A DNA stretch of 64,000 nt, taken from positions 12,333 to 76,332 of the forward strand of contig DASPHG010000042.1 in the NCBI GenBank assembly GCA_035629775.1, given 5' to 3'. This DNA comes from DASPHG01 sp035629775 (GTDB lineage Bacteria > Actinomycetota > Thermoleophilia > Solirubrobacterales > Thermoleophilaceae). Shown here in pieces: positions 35,849-44,703 of this stretch. Position numbers and translations under genes: made by a program. A model generated the notes under the pieces. The model was not told where the DNA came from and made no database searches. It saw only the letters and a list, made by a program, of their open reading frames with translations. Numbering within the stretch: position 1 is the stretch's first letter; each line of letters starts with the position of its first letter.

Positions 35849-37417
35849 ATGCTCTCGCCAATCCGCCGTTTCGTTGTCTTTGCCGCTCTTGCGTCGCTTC
35901 TGGCGCTCATCCCGGCCGCGCCGGGAGGCGCGCAGGCCACCGGTTGCGAGCAGGACCGCGACTGCGACGGAGTGTCCGACCATGGCGACCGCTTCCCCGA
36001 TGACCCGAACGAGTACGCCGACACGGACGGCGACGGGATCGGCGACAACGCCGACAACTGCCCGGACCAGTACTCGCAGGATGGCGTTCAGTTTGCCGAC
36101 CTCGACGGTGACGGCGAGGGCGACCCCTGCGACTTCGACCGCGACGGCGACGGCGTCGCCAACTTCGAGGACCGCTTCCCGGATGACCCGGACGAGAGCG
36201 CCGACACCGACGGCGACGGGATCGGCGACGTCGGCGACAACTGCCCGACGCAGGCGTCGCTCAACCACGGCGTTCAATCCCCCGACCTCGACGGTGACGG
36301 CAAGGGCGACCCCTGCGACGACGACCGCGACGGCGACGGCGTCGCCAACGACTTCGACCATTTCCCAGACGACGGCACCCGCAAGTGGGTTCAGCCGGCC
36401 GACTGGGCCGACTACAGCGCGTGCGAGCGCCAGTACTACGACAAGCATGGAACCCTGCACAACAGCGATTGCGATGGCGACGGCGTGAAGCGGCAGTTCG
36501 ACAACTGCCCCAAGTACGGGCCCGCCTACGGGAACGCCCCGTCTAGCTCGAACGGGTGCCTGGACCCGACGGGCCCCGAGGGCGACAACGATTACGACGG
36601 CGTCGCGAATGGGAAGGACAGCTGCCCCTACGAAGGGCCGGGCAGTTCAGGCCTGGACGCGTCCGGGTGTCCGATAACGGACGGCGATGGCGACGGTGTG
36701 ACCGACGCCAGGGACCAATGCCCCAACAAGCCTGCCAACCAGTGGACGCTGTACAACGACGGCTGCCCGCGCGAGAAGCCCGTGGTCTTGAAGGACACGC
36801 CCGCGGCGAGCGGCCCCTCCTGCGCGAAGAAGCCGTGCTTGGTTCTCAAGCGCAAGGGGCTGAGCAAGAAGCTGAGCGGCGGGTACGCGGACCCCGACGC
36901 CACGATCAAGGTCACCATCGCGCTCGACGCGAACGGCATGCCCGCGCGGGTGGTTGACGCGCAGCTCAGGAACGTCGACTCGCATTGCTACCACTACGAC
37001 GAAAACGGGTATTACACCCGCCGCACGTCTGGCCCTGAGGTGTCAGTCAACCTGGACCCGCTTGCGCTGAAGAAGGGCATACAGCGGCACGCCAACTACA
37101 ACAGCACCGTCTTCCGCTTCGATCCATTCAAGCCGGTCCGGACGATCAAAGGCACGCAGTACGAGCTCGACTTCTACATGGAGAAGAACCACAACCCTCG
37201 TCGCGAGGCACAGCTGTCGATCTTTTCAATCGATGACCTCTACAAGGACGTCCGCTGCCGCATCGACATCAACGGCTACAACGACCGCCTGACAAGAGCG
37301 AAGTCGGGCGACGAGGAAGCCGTCGAGAGGGCCGTCGCCAAGTGCAAGGAGAAGCCGACGGACACGAAGAAGCAGCGCCGCAAGCGCAAGAAGTGCCTGA
37401 GGAACGCGCGCGACTGA
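35849..37417 (+). CDS. Secreted thrombospondin type-3 repeat protein
   Basis: 522 residues from ATG 35849 with AAGGAG upstream; signal peptide ends near PGGAQA. Residues about 30-310 contain repeated DxDxDGxxD calcium-binding units (DTDGDGIGDNADNCP, DLDGDGEGDPCD, DRDGDGVANFEDRFPDDP) arranged as in TSP3/OmpA-linked Ca wires, with paired cysteines. The C-terminal about 200 residues form a separate domain (KPCLVLKRKGLSKKL...) of unknown kind ending in a basic tail. It likely binds calcium on the surface. The repeats are near-identical at the DNA level around 36000-36370. Confidence 0.85.
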   Translation: MLSPIRRFVVFAALASLLALIPAAPGGAQATGCEQDRDCDGVSDHGDRFPDDPNEYADTDGDGIGDNADNCPDQYSQDGVQFADLDGDGEGDPCDFDRDGDGVANFEDRFPDDPDESADTDGDGIGDVGDNCPTQASLNHGVQSPDLDGDGKGDPCDDDRDGDGVANDFDHFPDDGTRKWVQPADWADYSACERQYYDKHGTLHNSDCDGDGVKRQFDNCPKYGPAYGNAPSSSNGCLDPTGPEGDNDYDGVANGKDSCPYEGPGSSGLDASGCPITDGDGDGVTDARDQCPNKPANQWTLYNDGCPREKPVVLKDTPAASGPSCAKKPCLVLKRKGLSKKLSGGYADPDATIKVTIALDANGMPARVVDAQLRNVDSHCYHYDENGYYTRRTSGPEVSVNLDPLALKKGIQRHANYNSTVFRFDPFKPVRTIKGTQYELDFYMEKNHNPRREAQLSIFSIDDLYKDVRCRIDINGYNDRLTRAKSGDEEAVERAVAKCKEKPTDTKKQRRKRKKCLRNARD

Positions 37418-37453
37418 TAGACGAGCGGGTCAGCGCCCGCGATACTGCGCGCG

Positions 37454-37855
37454 ATGTCGCGGGAGAACGTCGAAATAGCTCTTGCGGTGGTGGACGCAGT
37501 GGCGCGCATGGATGGGGAGCGGCTCATCGAATTGACGCATCCGGAGGTCGAGTGGCACTCCTTCCTGGCTGAACTCGGGGAGGGCGGCGTTTATCGCGGC
37601 CATGCGGGCATGAGTGAGTACGCACAGGACCTTCGCGACGCGTGGGATGTCTTCAGCGCCGATGTCCAAGACACGCTTGCCGTGGGCGAAGTCGTGGTGC
37701 TGCTCAGTCAGCTCCGGTATCGCGGCAAGGGCAGCGGGGTCGATACGGAATCGCCTGCGGGCCACATGGCCAAGTTCCGCGACGGACGGGTAATTCACAT
37801 GCGTTCCTTCCGGGAGCCGGAAGCCGCCTTCGAAGCTGTGGGGCTGCGCGAGTAG
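37454..37855 (+). CDS. SnoaL-like (NTF2 fold) protein
   Basis: 133 residues from ATG 37454, beginning MSRENVEIALAVVDAV. The NTF2 pattern is clear: THPEVEWHS, VYRGHAGMSEYAQDLRDAW, VVVLLSQLRYRGKGSGV, and AKFRDGRVIHMRSF. Closest in style to the 33133 gene but divergent in the central strands. Possible small-molecule binding or isomerase activity; no specific assignment. A GC hairpin (GCGGG...CCCGC, about 37425-37440) separates it from the TSP3 gene. Convergent with collagen-like gene 3. Confidence 0.87.
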   Translation: MSRENVEIALAVVDAVARMDGERLIELTHPEVEWHSFLAELGEGGVYRGHAGMSEYAQDLRDAWDVFSADVQDTLAVGEVVVLLSQLRYRGKGSGVDTESPAGHMAKFRDGRVIHMRSFREPEAAFEAVGLRE

Positions 37856-37862
37856 CCAGGAC

Positions 37863-39044
37863 CTACGTGCTGATGGCGAGGACGTTGACGATGATGTCCG
37901 GCATTGTCGAGTTCGTCTCGGTAAACACGAGCCACCGATCCGCCGTGCAGCCCGCGACCGGCGCGTCGGGATCGTTGTAGATCACGCCGAGCGGCATCCC
38001 GGCGAACTGGACGCCGCCCACGCTCGAGTCGGTGTGCGTGATGATCAGCATGGCGTTGGGGTCGCCGTTTATGAGGGGGTTGTTCAGCACCGCGTACGGG
38101 CCCCCGCACGAGGTGCTCAGGTCCGCCTGGAACACCGGCCGGTTCGTGCCCGCCACCTTGATCCGGCCGTTGCTTAGCTCGAGAGCGGTGCCCACGTCGT
38201 TACCCGCGTAGGAGGCCCGCATCGCCGCCCCGCCTCCCGCGCTAGTGTCGATCTCGCCGACGACGCCATAGCCGGACGGCGCGTGGCCGTAGACGCCCCA
38301 GCCTGATTGCTTGTGGAGCCCGGCCACGCCGATGCCAGTCCCGCCGGTGCCGTTGTTGACGCCGCGCACCCCGGCGGAGTAGCCACCCGGGCTGGTCGGC
38401 TCCACGACGCCGAGGACGCCGGAGACCGCGTCGAACGCGGAGTTGCCGTTCGCGGTCGAGGTCGCGGTGCCTTCTATCGCCGCGGGGCGGACGGGACCGG
38501 CGTCGTCTTCGTGACTGGTGTTGGTGACGTCGATCACGGCCGGGTTGGGCGAAGAGTCCCTCACGAGCACGAGTGGCACCTCGAGCGAGAACACGTTGCC
38601 GAAGAGGTCGAGGCCGGCCCCGGCGTTATAGGCGCCCTGACCCTGCGTTCCCTGGGGGCCGGTGGCGCCCGTGGCGCCCGTCGGTCCCTGCGGGCCGGTG
38701 GGTCCCGTGGCGCCTTGACCTTGCGTTCCTTGCGGGCCGGTGGCTCCCGTGGCTCCCGTGGCTCCCTTGGCCCCGGTCTTGCCAGCCGGCAACTCACCGG
38801 TCCGGAAGTCCTCCGCGAGGAGTGAGCCGTCCGAGACTTTCTTGCTGCGGACGGCGTTGTCCTTGAGGTCCTTGCCCTTCACTCCCCCCTTTGCGATGTG
38901 CTTGCTCCTGACGGCGTCCTTGGCGATGTCGCCGCTCGTGACCAGCGTCGCCGCCACGGCCCCGCCGGTTAGAGATGAGACAAGCGCCACGACCGCAACG
39001 ACCATCGCGGGACTGGGGCGCCAGACCGGCAGCCTTCTACGCAT
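37863..39044 (-). CDS. Anchored collagen-like repeat protein (3 of 3)
   Basis: 393 residues from ATG 39044, with AAGGA upstream. The N-terminus matches paralogue 1 (RPSPAMVVAVVALVSSLTGG), then Ile/Val-spaced basic units (SKHIAKGGVKGKDLKDNAV), and the longest Gly-X-Y tract, about 16 triplets, in two near-repeated DNA blocks (about 38630-38790; GATGATGPQGTQGQG twice). The C-terminal half shares NRPVFQ...NPNAMLIIT...DRWLVFTE with paralogue 2. Likely a trimeric anchored fibre. Promoter TTGCGG-17-TATAAG upstream and a leader hairpin (CCCGCG...CGCGGG). Confidence 0.8.
   Translation of the reverse strand: MRRRLPVWRPSPAMVVAVVALVSSLTGGAVAATLVTSGDIAKDAVRSKHIAKGGVKGKDLKDNAVRSKKVSDGSLLAEDFRTGELPAGKTGAKGATGATGATGPQGTQGQGATGPTGPQGPTGATGATGPQGTQGQGAYNAGAGLDLFGNVFSLEVPLVLVRDSSPNPAVIDVTNTSHEDDAGPVRPAAIEGTATSTANGNSAFDAVSGVLGVVEPTSPGGYSAGVRGVNNGTGGTGIGVAGLHKQSGWGVYGHAPSGYGVVGEIDTSAGGGAAMRASYAGNDVGTALELSNGRIKVAGTNRPVFQADLSTSCGGPYAVLNNPLINGDPNAMLIITHTDSSVGGVQFAGMPLGVIYNDPDAPVAGCTADRWLVFTETNSTMPDIIVNVLAIST
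38630..38790. repeat. DNA repeats encoding the Gly-X-Y tract
   Basis: Tandem short repeats of GGTGGCNCCCGTGGC type, including two blocks that encode the same GPQGTQGQG series. Such tracts can expand or contract by slippage, changing the length of the collagen-like stalk. Confidence 0.6.
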
Positions 39045-39094
39045 GGGAGATCCTTCGCGTCGAGTCCACCCGCGTTGGCGCGGGTTGTGTACCA

Positions 39095-39123
39095 CTTATA
39101 GGGGACAAATCCCTGACCCGCAA
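39095..39123 (-). promoter_or_regulatory. Promoter of collagen-like gene 3
   Basis: On the minus strand, TTGCGG (39123-39118), 17-bp spacer, TATAAG (39100-39095), about 50 bp before the ATG. The predicted leader forms a hairpin with arms ACCCGCG and CGCGGGT (around 39067-39085). Confidence 0.5.
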
Positions 39124-39135
39124 GGGTCAATCGCC

Positions 39136-40086
39136 CTACCGGGCTTCGGTGTCGGAGCCGGACCGCGCGGGGCGGCGGTCGATCCGCTCGCGAACGACAT
39201 CCCAACGCGATCGCACCTCGCCGAGCACGTTGTCCCATTGGCGGCGGACGTCGTGATCGGGCGGCCGCTCGCCCCGCCGGATGCGGTCCAGCTCCTCGTG
39301 CACCTCGCGGCCGAGGGCCGCCGACCCGACGATGACGAGCATGACGCAGAACAGCGTCGAGATCATCGCGAAGACGGCGCCGATCACTCCGTAGCGGGTC
39401 GCGTACGAGCTGAACATGTCCGGCACATAGACGGTCGCTCCCATCGAATAGACCGCGGACAGGACCGATGCGATCACGCCGAACGGCAGCATGTCCCGCC
39501 AGTCGATCCGCTTCGCGCTCAGCACCCAGCCGCTCCAGACGAGGAAGACGACGCTCAGCGGGAGTACCAGCAGTGCCGCCACCAGTTCGAGGCGGCCACG
39601 GCCGAAGGCGCCGTGGATCCAGCCGCTGACCAGCAGGTACAGCACAAAGACGGCCACCCAGCGCAGGCCGTTGAGCGTGTTGCGGACACTCAGCGGAGGA
39701 AGCTCCCAGCTCTGCTCGAACAGCCGCTGCACGGCTCGCGCGAAGCTCAGCACCGCGACGAGCAAGAGCAGCGCCCCGACTATGCCCAGGCTGGTGGTCG
39801 CGTCGCCGGGGGGCGCGAAGATGTCTCTGACGGCCTCGGCGCCTCCGCCCGTGAGCTCGTAGCGCTCGATGATCCGGTCGGCGGTGTCCTGCCCCCCGAT
39901 GCGCGTCAGGACCGCGCCGCTGACGACCGCGAGTGGGATCAACGCCGTCAGCGCGCTCGAGGCCAGCGCTACGGCGCGATCGAATCCCGCGATCGTCTGA
40001 AAACGGTGGACGACACGTAGCGCGAACGCCGGCCGCAGCCAGAACGTCAGGGTCCTGAGAATCCGCTCGCGGTCCGGAGCTCGCAA
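39136..40086 (-). CDS. YihY/BrkB-family membrane protein
   Basis: 316 residues, starting at TTG 40086 because a stop codon lies shortly upstream in frame and no ATG/GTG fits the conserved beginning. About six hydrophobic helices in the YihY order: ALASSALTALIPLAVVSGAVL, a helix around LGIVGALLLLVAVLSFARAVQR, then WVAVFVLYLLVSG, LLVLPLSVVFLVW, and two C-terminal helices with GVIGAVFAMISTLFCVM, ending in a charged tail. Formerly called RNase BN by mistake; function unknown. No partner gene. Confidence 0.8.
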   Translation of the reverse strand: MRAPDRERILRTLTFWLRPAFALRVVHRFQTIAGFDRAVALASSALTALIPLAVVSGAVLTRIGGQDTADRIIERYELTGGGAEAVRDIFAPPGDATTSLGIVGALLLLVAVLSFARAVQRLFEQSWELPPLSVRNTLNGLRWVAVFVLYLLVSGWIHGAFGRGRLELVAALLVLPLSVVFLVWSGWVLSAKRIDWRDMLPFGVIASVLSAVYSMGATVYVPDMFSSYATRYGVIGAVFAMISTLFCVMLVIVGSAALGREVHEELDRIRRGERPPDHDVRRQWDNVLGEVRSRWDVVRERIDRRPARSGSDTEAR

Positions 40087-40124
40087 CTACGCGAGACTAA
40101 CCTGCGCTGCGCAGGCGATTCGTA

Positions 40125-40712
40125 CTAGGCGAAGCGCTGGCAGTACTCGACGAGGTGGCTCAGGTAGCGCTCCCGGAGCCGCTTGTCCACCTTCTGCTCC
40201 TTGGTCGCGTAGCCGAGCTGCCAGTCAAGGCTCTCGACGCTCTCGCCCAGTTTCTTGATCTTCTGCTTCCGGTTGTAGACGGCGTCCGCGATCCCCCCGC
40301 GCTTGACCTCGAGCGTGTTCATCTGGTCGGTCAGGTCGTCGACCTCCGCGATGATCTGCGCCGGGCGGGCCGGGTCCATCGTCGTGCTGAACTCATCCAT
40401 CAGGACATCGACCTGAGCCTGGAGCGCGGCCAGCTCAGGCTTGATCCCGGCGAGCGCCGCCGCCGCCTTCTTGTTCCTCGCCTTCAGGCTGGAGATGGCC
40501 TCCTGCTTGCCCTCGATCTGGTTCCCGAGCTTCGCCTTCTTGTTCTTGTACACCTTGGCGTTCGTGGCGATCTGGCCCTCGATGGCCACGACGCTCTGCC
40601 GGCACTGCTTCTTCGTCCCGGGCTTCTGGATGTGGTGGGCGGAGCCTCCAGCCGGCACGACGAGTAGCGCCAGTACGGCGGCAAGGGGAGACAGACGGCG
40701 GGCGATCAGCAT
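40125..40712 (-). CDS. Secreted coiled-coil protein
   Basis: 195 residues from ATG 40712, with AAGGA upstream; signal peptide ends near PAGGSA. Mature residues about 40-180 show heptad-like spacing typical of a long coiled coil (EGKQEAISSLKARNKKAAAA, ELAALQAQVDVLMDEF, EVDDLTDQMNTLEVKRGG). Two cysteines (KQCRQS, EYCQRF) bracket it. No recognised family; a structural or adaptor role outside the membrane is a guess. Divergent from the membrane-cyclase gene, 139 bp apart, where nothing beyond likely promoters is seen. Confidence 0.7.
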   Translation of the reverse strand: MLIARRLSPLAAVLALLVVPAGGSAHHIQKPGTKKQCRQSVVAIEGQIATNAKVYKNKKAKLGNQIEGKQEAISSLKARNKKAAAALAGIKPELAALQAQVDVLMDEFSTTMDPARPAQIIAEVDDLTDQMNTLEVKRGGIADAVYNRKQKIKKLGESVESLDWQLGYATKEQKVDKRLRERYLSHLVEYCQRFA

Positions 40713-40851
40713 TAGGCGAGTCCTTCGGTTGGGGGAGCAGGATCGCCGGCCGGCGCCCCACGTCCGAGCACATCGGCCGGCGGTCGCAGCGCCTGGAGCC
40801 AACCACGTGATCACCAGACGGATAGGCAGTAACAGTCATCATCGGCAGGCG

Positions 40852-43524
40852 ATGCCCCGCTCGACCCGCCTGGCCCGGTGGGTGGTGCCGCTCCTTCTCG
40901 GAGTGCTCTGCCTGCTGGTCTACAACGCGAACCTCCGGACGATCGGTGCGGGAGACACCCTGCCCAATCGATACCTGCCGTTGATCTTCTGGCACGACGG
41001 GACGCCCAGTCTCGACGCGAACGCGCGCCTGGTTGCCCATGGGCACCCGATTCGGGAGCCCGGGAAGCAGAGGGACGCCAGCGCCACCTACTTCGAGCCG
41101 TCGGCCTTCTGGATGTTCCGCGCGCCCCGGGGTCAGCTCGCCTCCGTGTACCCCGTGGTGACGCCATTGCTCGTGGCGCCGCTGTATTTGCCCGTCACGC
41201 TCTGGCTCGAAGCAGACGGCTGGGAACAGCCCCAGATCGACCGGGTGGCCGAGGTCATGGAGAAGCTCTCGGCGTCGTTGCTCGCCGCGATCGCCAGCGT
41301 CCTGATGTTCCTGGTGCTCCGCCGCGAGGGCAACCGGTGGGCACTTCCGCTCGCCCTCGTGTTCGCCTTCGGAACCAACACGTGGATGACCTCGAGCCAG
41401 GCGCTCTGGCAGCACGGCTCCGGACAGCTCCTGGTCGCCCTTGCCCTGCTGTTGGCCGTGAGCCGTGCATCACCCGCGCGCACCGGGCTTCTCGGATTCG
41501 TGTGCGTCCTGATCGCGGCGAATCGTCCGCCGGACGTCCTGATCGCCGGCGCGTTCCTTGCCTTTGCGGTTTGGAGTCGCAAGCGCGATGCCGTCTGGCT
41601 GCTTCCGGGCGCAGCGCTGCCGCTGGCGGCACTGCTCTACTACAACCTCGGCTTCATCGGCCACCTCGGCGGCGGGTACGCCGCGTTCGAGTCGTCGAGC
41701 GGGAAGTTCTTCGATGTGGACTTGCTGGGGCTGCCGGGGCTCCTGGTCAGCCCGACGCGTGGACTCCTCGTCTTCACGCCGTTCCTCATCTTCATCGGCG
41801 TGGGGCTGGCCCAGCGCCTGCGCACACCGAGCTCGAGACAGCTCGCCATCGCGCTCAGCGCTGCGGTCGTGGCCCAGCTCCTGCTCTACTCGCAGGCGGA
41901 CTGGCGCGCCGGCGAGTCGTGGGGTCCGCGGTGGCTCGCCGACCTCCTGCCGATCATGGTGTGGATGCTCGCGCCCGCACCGCTGGTGCTGCGTCCGTCC
42001 GCACGCCGAGTGCTCGTCGCGACGATGGTGGTGGCGGTCGGCGTGCAGGCGATCGGGGCCTTCTGGTACACGAAGACGAGCGACGAGCGCATCTTCGCGG
42101 GCGACCCCGAGTCGATGCGCGGCGCGTGGGATCCGAGCAACACGCCGTTCCTCGTCGAATTGCGCCATTCGCCCGCGCCCGGCGAGCTTCAGTGCGGCGC
42201 CCGCGGTTTCATCGAGCGGATCGGAGCCACGCGGGTCCACGGAGACGGCGCTGCTGCGCTCGCACTGGAACCGGGCGCGGCGCTCGAAGGATGGGCCCTC
42301 ACCTGCGGGCGCACCCCTGCGCAGGCGCTGGTGCTCATAGACGGGATGGTGATCGGCACGACGAAGGCATTCACATCGCGCCCGGACGTCGACCGCGCGA
42401 TGGACGCGGACTCGCCCTCGGGCTGGCGTGTCGCTGCCGATATCAGCGGCATCGCGCCGGGCGAGCACGTGCTCCAGCTAGCGGTGCGGGTCGAGCCCCG
42501 GAGCGACATCCGCGTCATCCGCGAGGAGCCCGTGACGGTTGCGTCGCCGCCCGGGCCGCCGGCGTCCGGGACGGGCCTGCGCGCGCTGGCCGCGAACGCG
42601 GCGCAGCGGCTGCGCGACAACCAGAGCGGCAAGGGCTACTGGCTCACCACCTTCACGAGCAGCCCGCGGTACGAAGCTCCCCAGGAGGAGATGAACACGT
42701 ACCTGACCTCGACCCTCGTGGACCTGCTCGCTCCGGTCGCACGCAGCCGAGGCCTCGGCGATGCGGTGGTCCGTGCCCGGCGACATCTCGCGGCGCAGAT
42801 CGAGAGCGACGGGCTGGTGCGCTACCACGGGTTGCCGGACGCGCCCACCATCGGCACGTTGGGATGCGTGATCACGCCCGACTCGGACGACACCGCACTG
42901 GCGTGGAGGCTCGCCGGGAGGGGCGCGGGCGACCCGCGGTTAGGGCCCATGCTGAGGACGCTCGCCCGGTACCGCGACGGGCGCGGCCTCTATCGCACCT
43001 GGCTCGCTCCGCAGGAGAGGTACGAGTGTCTGGACCCGGGACGCGACCCGAATCCGGCCGACTTCGTGATCCAGATGCACGTGTACCTGATGCTGCGCGA
43101 ACTCGATCGGCCCGAGGCGCGGAACCTCTGCGACGCGATCCGGCGGGTGGCCGGCGAGGACGACGCGACCACCTACTACGCAAAGACCCCGCTGATGCCG
43201 TACCTCCGCAGCGCCGAGCTGCGGCGACACGGGTGCCGGATCCCGCTCCGCGAGGTGCCACTGGCGCAACCCGCCCCGGGCCAGGAGCCCTGGAGCGAGT
43301 TGGTGCGAGCGCTCGTGAGGGCATCGGCGTCGCGGCCGGATCCGGAGGCGCGGCGGGCGATCGATGACCTGCTCATGCGGCTCGGCAGCGACGACTTCGC
43401 CCTACTTCGCCAGACGCCGCCGTTGCTCTACCACAACGACCAGACCGCGACCGTCAGCCGGTTCTACTGGTCTGAGGACGCCGGGTACGCGCTGTGGCTC
43501 CGGCTCTACGAGGCGGCCCGATGA
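40852..43524 (+). CDS. Polytopic membrane protein fused to a terpene-cyclase-like toroid domain
   Basis: 890 residues from ATG 40852; in-frame sequence upstream crosses the divergent gene. Residues about 10-430 hold around ten hydrophobic segments resembling GT-C glycosyltransferases (first loop with LDANARLVAHGHP). A short beta domain follows (430-570). Residues 570-890 look like an alpha/alpha toroid of the squalene-cyclase/prenyltransferase type: QW-type motif Q591-SGKGY-W597, a weaker repeat LAAQIESDG, and D677-S-D-D680-T-A, matching the DxDD general-acid motif of class II terpene cyclases. The stop overlaps the UbiA gene (ATGA). Activity is unproven; a toroid without cyclisation is possible. 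Confidence 0.7.
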   Translation: MPRSTRLARWVVPLLLGVLCLLVYNANLRTIGAGDTLPNRYLPLIFWHDGTPSLDANARLVAHGHPIREPGKQRDASATYFEPSAFWMFRAPRGQLASVYPVVTPLLVAPLYLPVTLWLEADGWEQPQIDRVAEVMEKLSASLLAAIASVLMFLVLRREGNRWALPLALVFAFGTNTWMTSSQALWQHGSGQLLVALALLLAVSRASPARTGLLGFVCVLIAANRPPDVLIAGAFLAFAVWSRKRDAVWLLPGAALPLAALLYYNLGFIGHLGGGYAAFESSSGKFFDVDLLGLPGLLVSPTRGLLVFTPFLIFIGVGLAQRLRTPSSRQLAIALSAAVVAQLLLYSQADWRAGESWGPRWLADLLPIMVWMLAPAPLVLRPSARRVLVATMVVAVGVQAIGAFWYTKTSDERIFAGDPESMRGAWDPSNTPFLVELRHSPAPGELQCGARGFIERIGATRVHGDGAAALALEPGAALEGWALTCGRTPAQALVLIDGMVIGTTKAFTSRPDVDRAMDADSPSGWRVAADISGIAPGEHVLQLAVRVEPRSDIRVIREEPVTVASPPGPPASGTGLRALAANAAQRLRDNQSGKGYWLTTFTSSPRYEAPQEEMNTYLTSTLVDLLAPVARSRGLGDAVVRARRHLAAQIESDGLVRYHGLPDAPTIGTLGCVITPDSDDTALAWRLAGRGAGDPRLGPMLRTLARYRDGRGLYRTWLAPQERYECLDPGRDPNPADFVIQMHVYLMLRELDRPEARNLCDAIRRVAGEDDATTYYAKTPLMPYLRSAELRRHGCRIPLREVPLAQPAPGQEPWSELVRALVRASASRPDPEARRAIDDLLMRLGSDDFALLRQTPPLLYHNDQTATVSRFYWSEDAGYALWLRLYEAAR

Positions 43525-44375
43525 GCATCCTGCGGCATTTCGCGGGGACCCGCGGGGTGGAGGTGTGCGTGCTGCAGGCCTCCCCGCTGCTCGGGGCCTA
43601 CCTCGGCGGCCTCGACCTCGAAGGGGACGGGCTGGCGCGGCTGGGGCTGCTTATGCTCGGCAGCACCGCGCTCACCGCGCACGTGTTTGTCTTCAACGAC
43701 TGGGCGGGGTACACGAGCGACGCGCACGACCCGCGTCGGGCGGGCCCGGGGAGCGGCGGCCACGACATCGGGCGGGGCCAGGTCGGGTGGCTCGCGATCG
43801 CGCTGCTGGTCGTGGCCGGGGTCGCTCTGGCCGCGGTCGGCGCGTCGGCGCTGCTCATCGGCGCCGGGATCGCCGCGCTCAGCCTGGTGTACTCGCTCTC
43901 GCCGCGGCTCGGCAAGAGCACGCCGATCGCGGCGTCGCTCAACCACCTGGTCGGTGGCGCGCTTCATTTCCTGCTCGGCTACACGACGGCAGGCGCCGTC
44001 GACGGGACGGGGGTCGTCCTCAGCGCGTTCTTCGGCTTGGTGTTCGCCGCGGGGCACCTCATGCAGGAGGTGCGCGACTGCGAGTTCGACTCCGCCCACG
44101 GGATCAGGACCAGCGCCGTGGTGTTCGGGCGCCGGCGGGCATTCCTCGCGAGCTTCGGGCTGTTCACGGTTGCCTACGGGCTGGTCCTCGGTCTGGCCGT
44201 GTCCGGGGTCCTGCCGGACGTCCTGCTCCTGAGCCCCATCGCGTGGGTGTTGCACGCGGCATTCTCGCGTCAGGCGCTGCGGCGTGGCCTGGGATTCGAG
44301 ACGGCGGTGTGGATGCAGCGCCGGTACCGGCTGCTCTTCGCGTTCGTCGGCCTCGCGATGCTCACGCCGTACTGA
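43521..44375 (+). CDS. UbiA-family prenyltransferase or cyclase
   Basis: 284 residues; ATG 43521 overlaps the previous stop by 4 bp. About eight hydrophobic helices. The first Asp-rich motif reads N59-D-W-A-G-Y-T-S-D67-A-H-D70, where the family consensus NDxxDxxxD has Gly instead of the middle Asp; the second is DCEFDSAHGIRT (DxxxD...G..T). UbiA proteins move isoprenyl groups from diphosphates to acceptors, and some act as terpene cyclases. The coupling to a DxDD-containing protein and the reductase-like gene nearby suggests isoprenoid work in the membrane. Acceptor unknown. Confidence 0.88.
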   Translation: MSILRHFAGTRGVEVCVLQASPLLGAYLGGLDLEGDGLARLGLLMLGSTALTAHVFVFNDWAGYTSDAHDPRRAGPGSGGHDIGRGQVGWLAIALLVVAGVALAAVGASALLIGAGIAALSLVYSLSPRLGKSTPIAASLNHLVGGALHFLLGYTTAGAVDGTGVVLSAFFGLVFAAGHLMQEVRDCEFDSAHGIRTSAVVFGRRRAFLASFGLFTVAYGLVLGLAVSGVLPDVLLLSPIAWVLHAAFSRQALRRGLGFETAVWMQRRYRLLFAFVGLAMLTPY

Positions 44376-44685
44376 GCTGCCGCTCGCGCATGTAGAGGTA
44401 GAGCGGCACCGCGAAGCAGACGCCCACCAGGAGGCTCGCGGGGATCACGACCCACCAGCGATCGACGCCGCTGCGCGGGCCGTCGAAGCTCGCCCAGATG
44501 GCGAACGCCCAGAACGCGATGACGAGGTCCACGACGAGCTGCGACGACGCCAGGGTCGCGAACCAGTTGTCCAGGTAGAGCTCCAGATCGACGCCGTGTT
44601 CGGCGATGAAGATGCCGAGCATCACGTTCGGCACGACGAACCCGATGACGGCCAACGGCAGCAGCAACTTCATTCGAGTGGTCAT
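44362..44685 (-). CDS. DUF2834-like small membrane protein
   Basis: 107 residues, overlapping the end of the convergent UbiA gene by 14 bp. Three hydrophobic segments: LLLPLAVIGFVVPNVMLGIF, LVVDLVIAFWAFAIWASF and VVIPASLLVGVCFAVPLYLYMRER. The loop EHGVDLELYLDNWFATLASSQ and the ending ALPL-type LYLYMRE match DUF2834 proteins, whose function is unknown. Divergent from the flavoprotein gene 18 bp away. Confidence 0.72.
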   Translation of the reverse strand: MTTRMKLLLPLAVIGFVVPNVMLGIFIAEHGVDLELYLDNWFATLASSQLVVDLVIAFWAFAIWASFDGPRSGVDRWWVVIPASLLVGVCFAVPLYLYMRERQLSTA

Positions 44686-44703
44686 GGCGGCACACTCTCA
44701 CGT

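Noticed and set aside
35900..36400. CRISPR-like repeats
   Set aside because: The repeats are in frame and encode TSP3 calcium-binding units; there are no unique spacers or cas genes.
30092..40712. Integrase or transposase gene in the accessory zone
   Set aside because: All sizeable frames on both strands were examined; none carries recombinase or DDE signatures.
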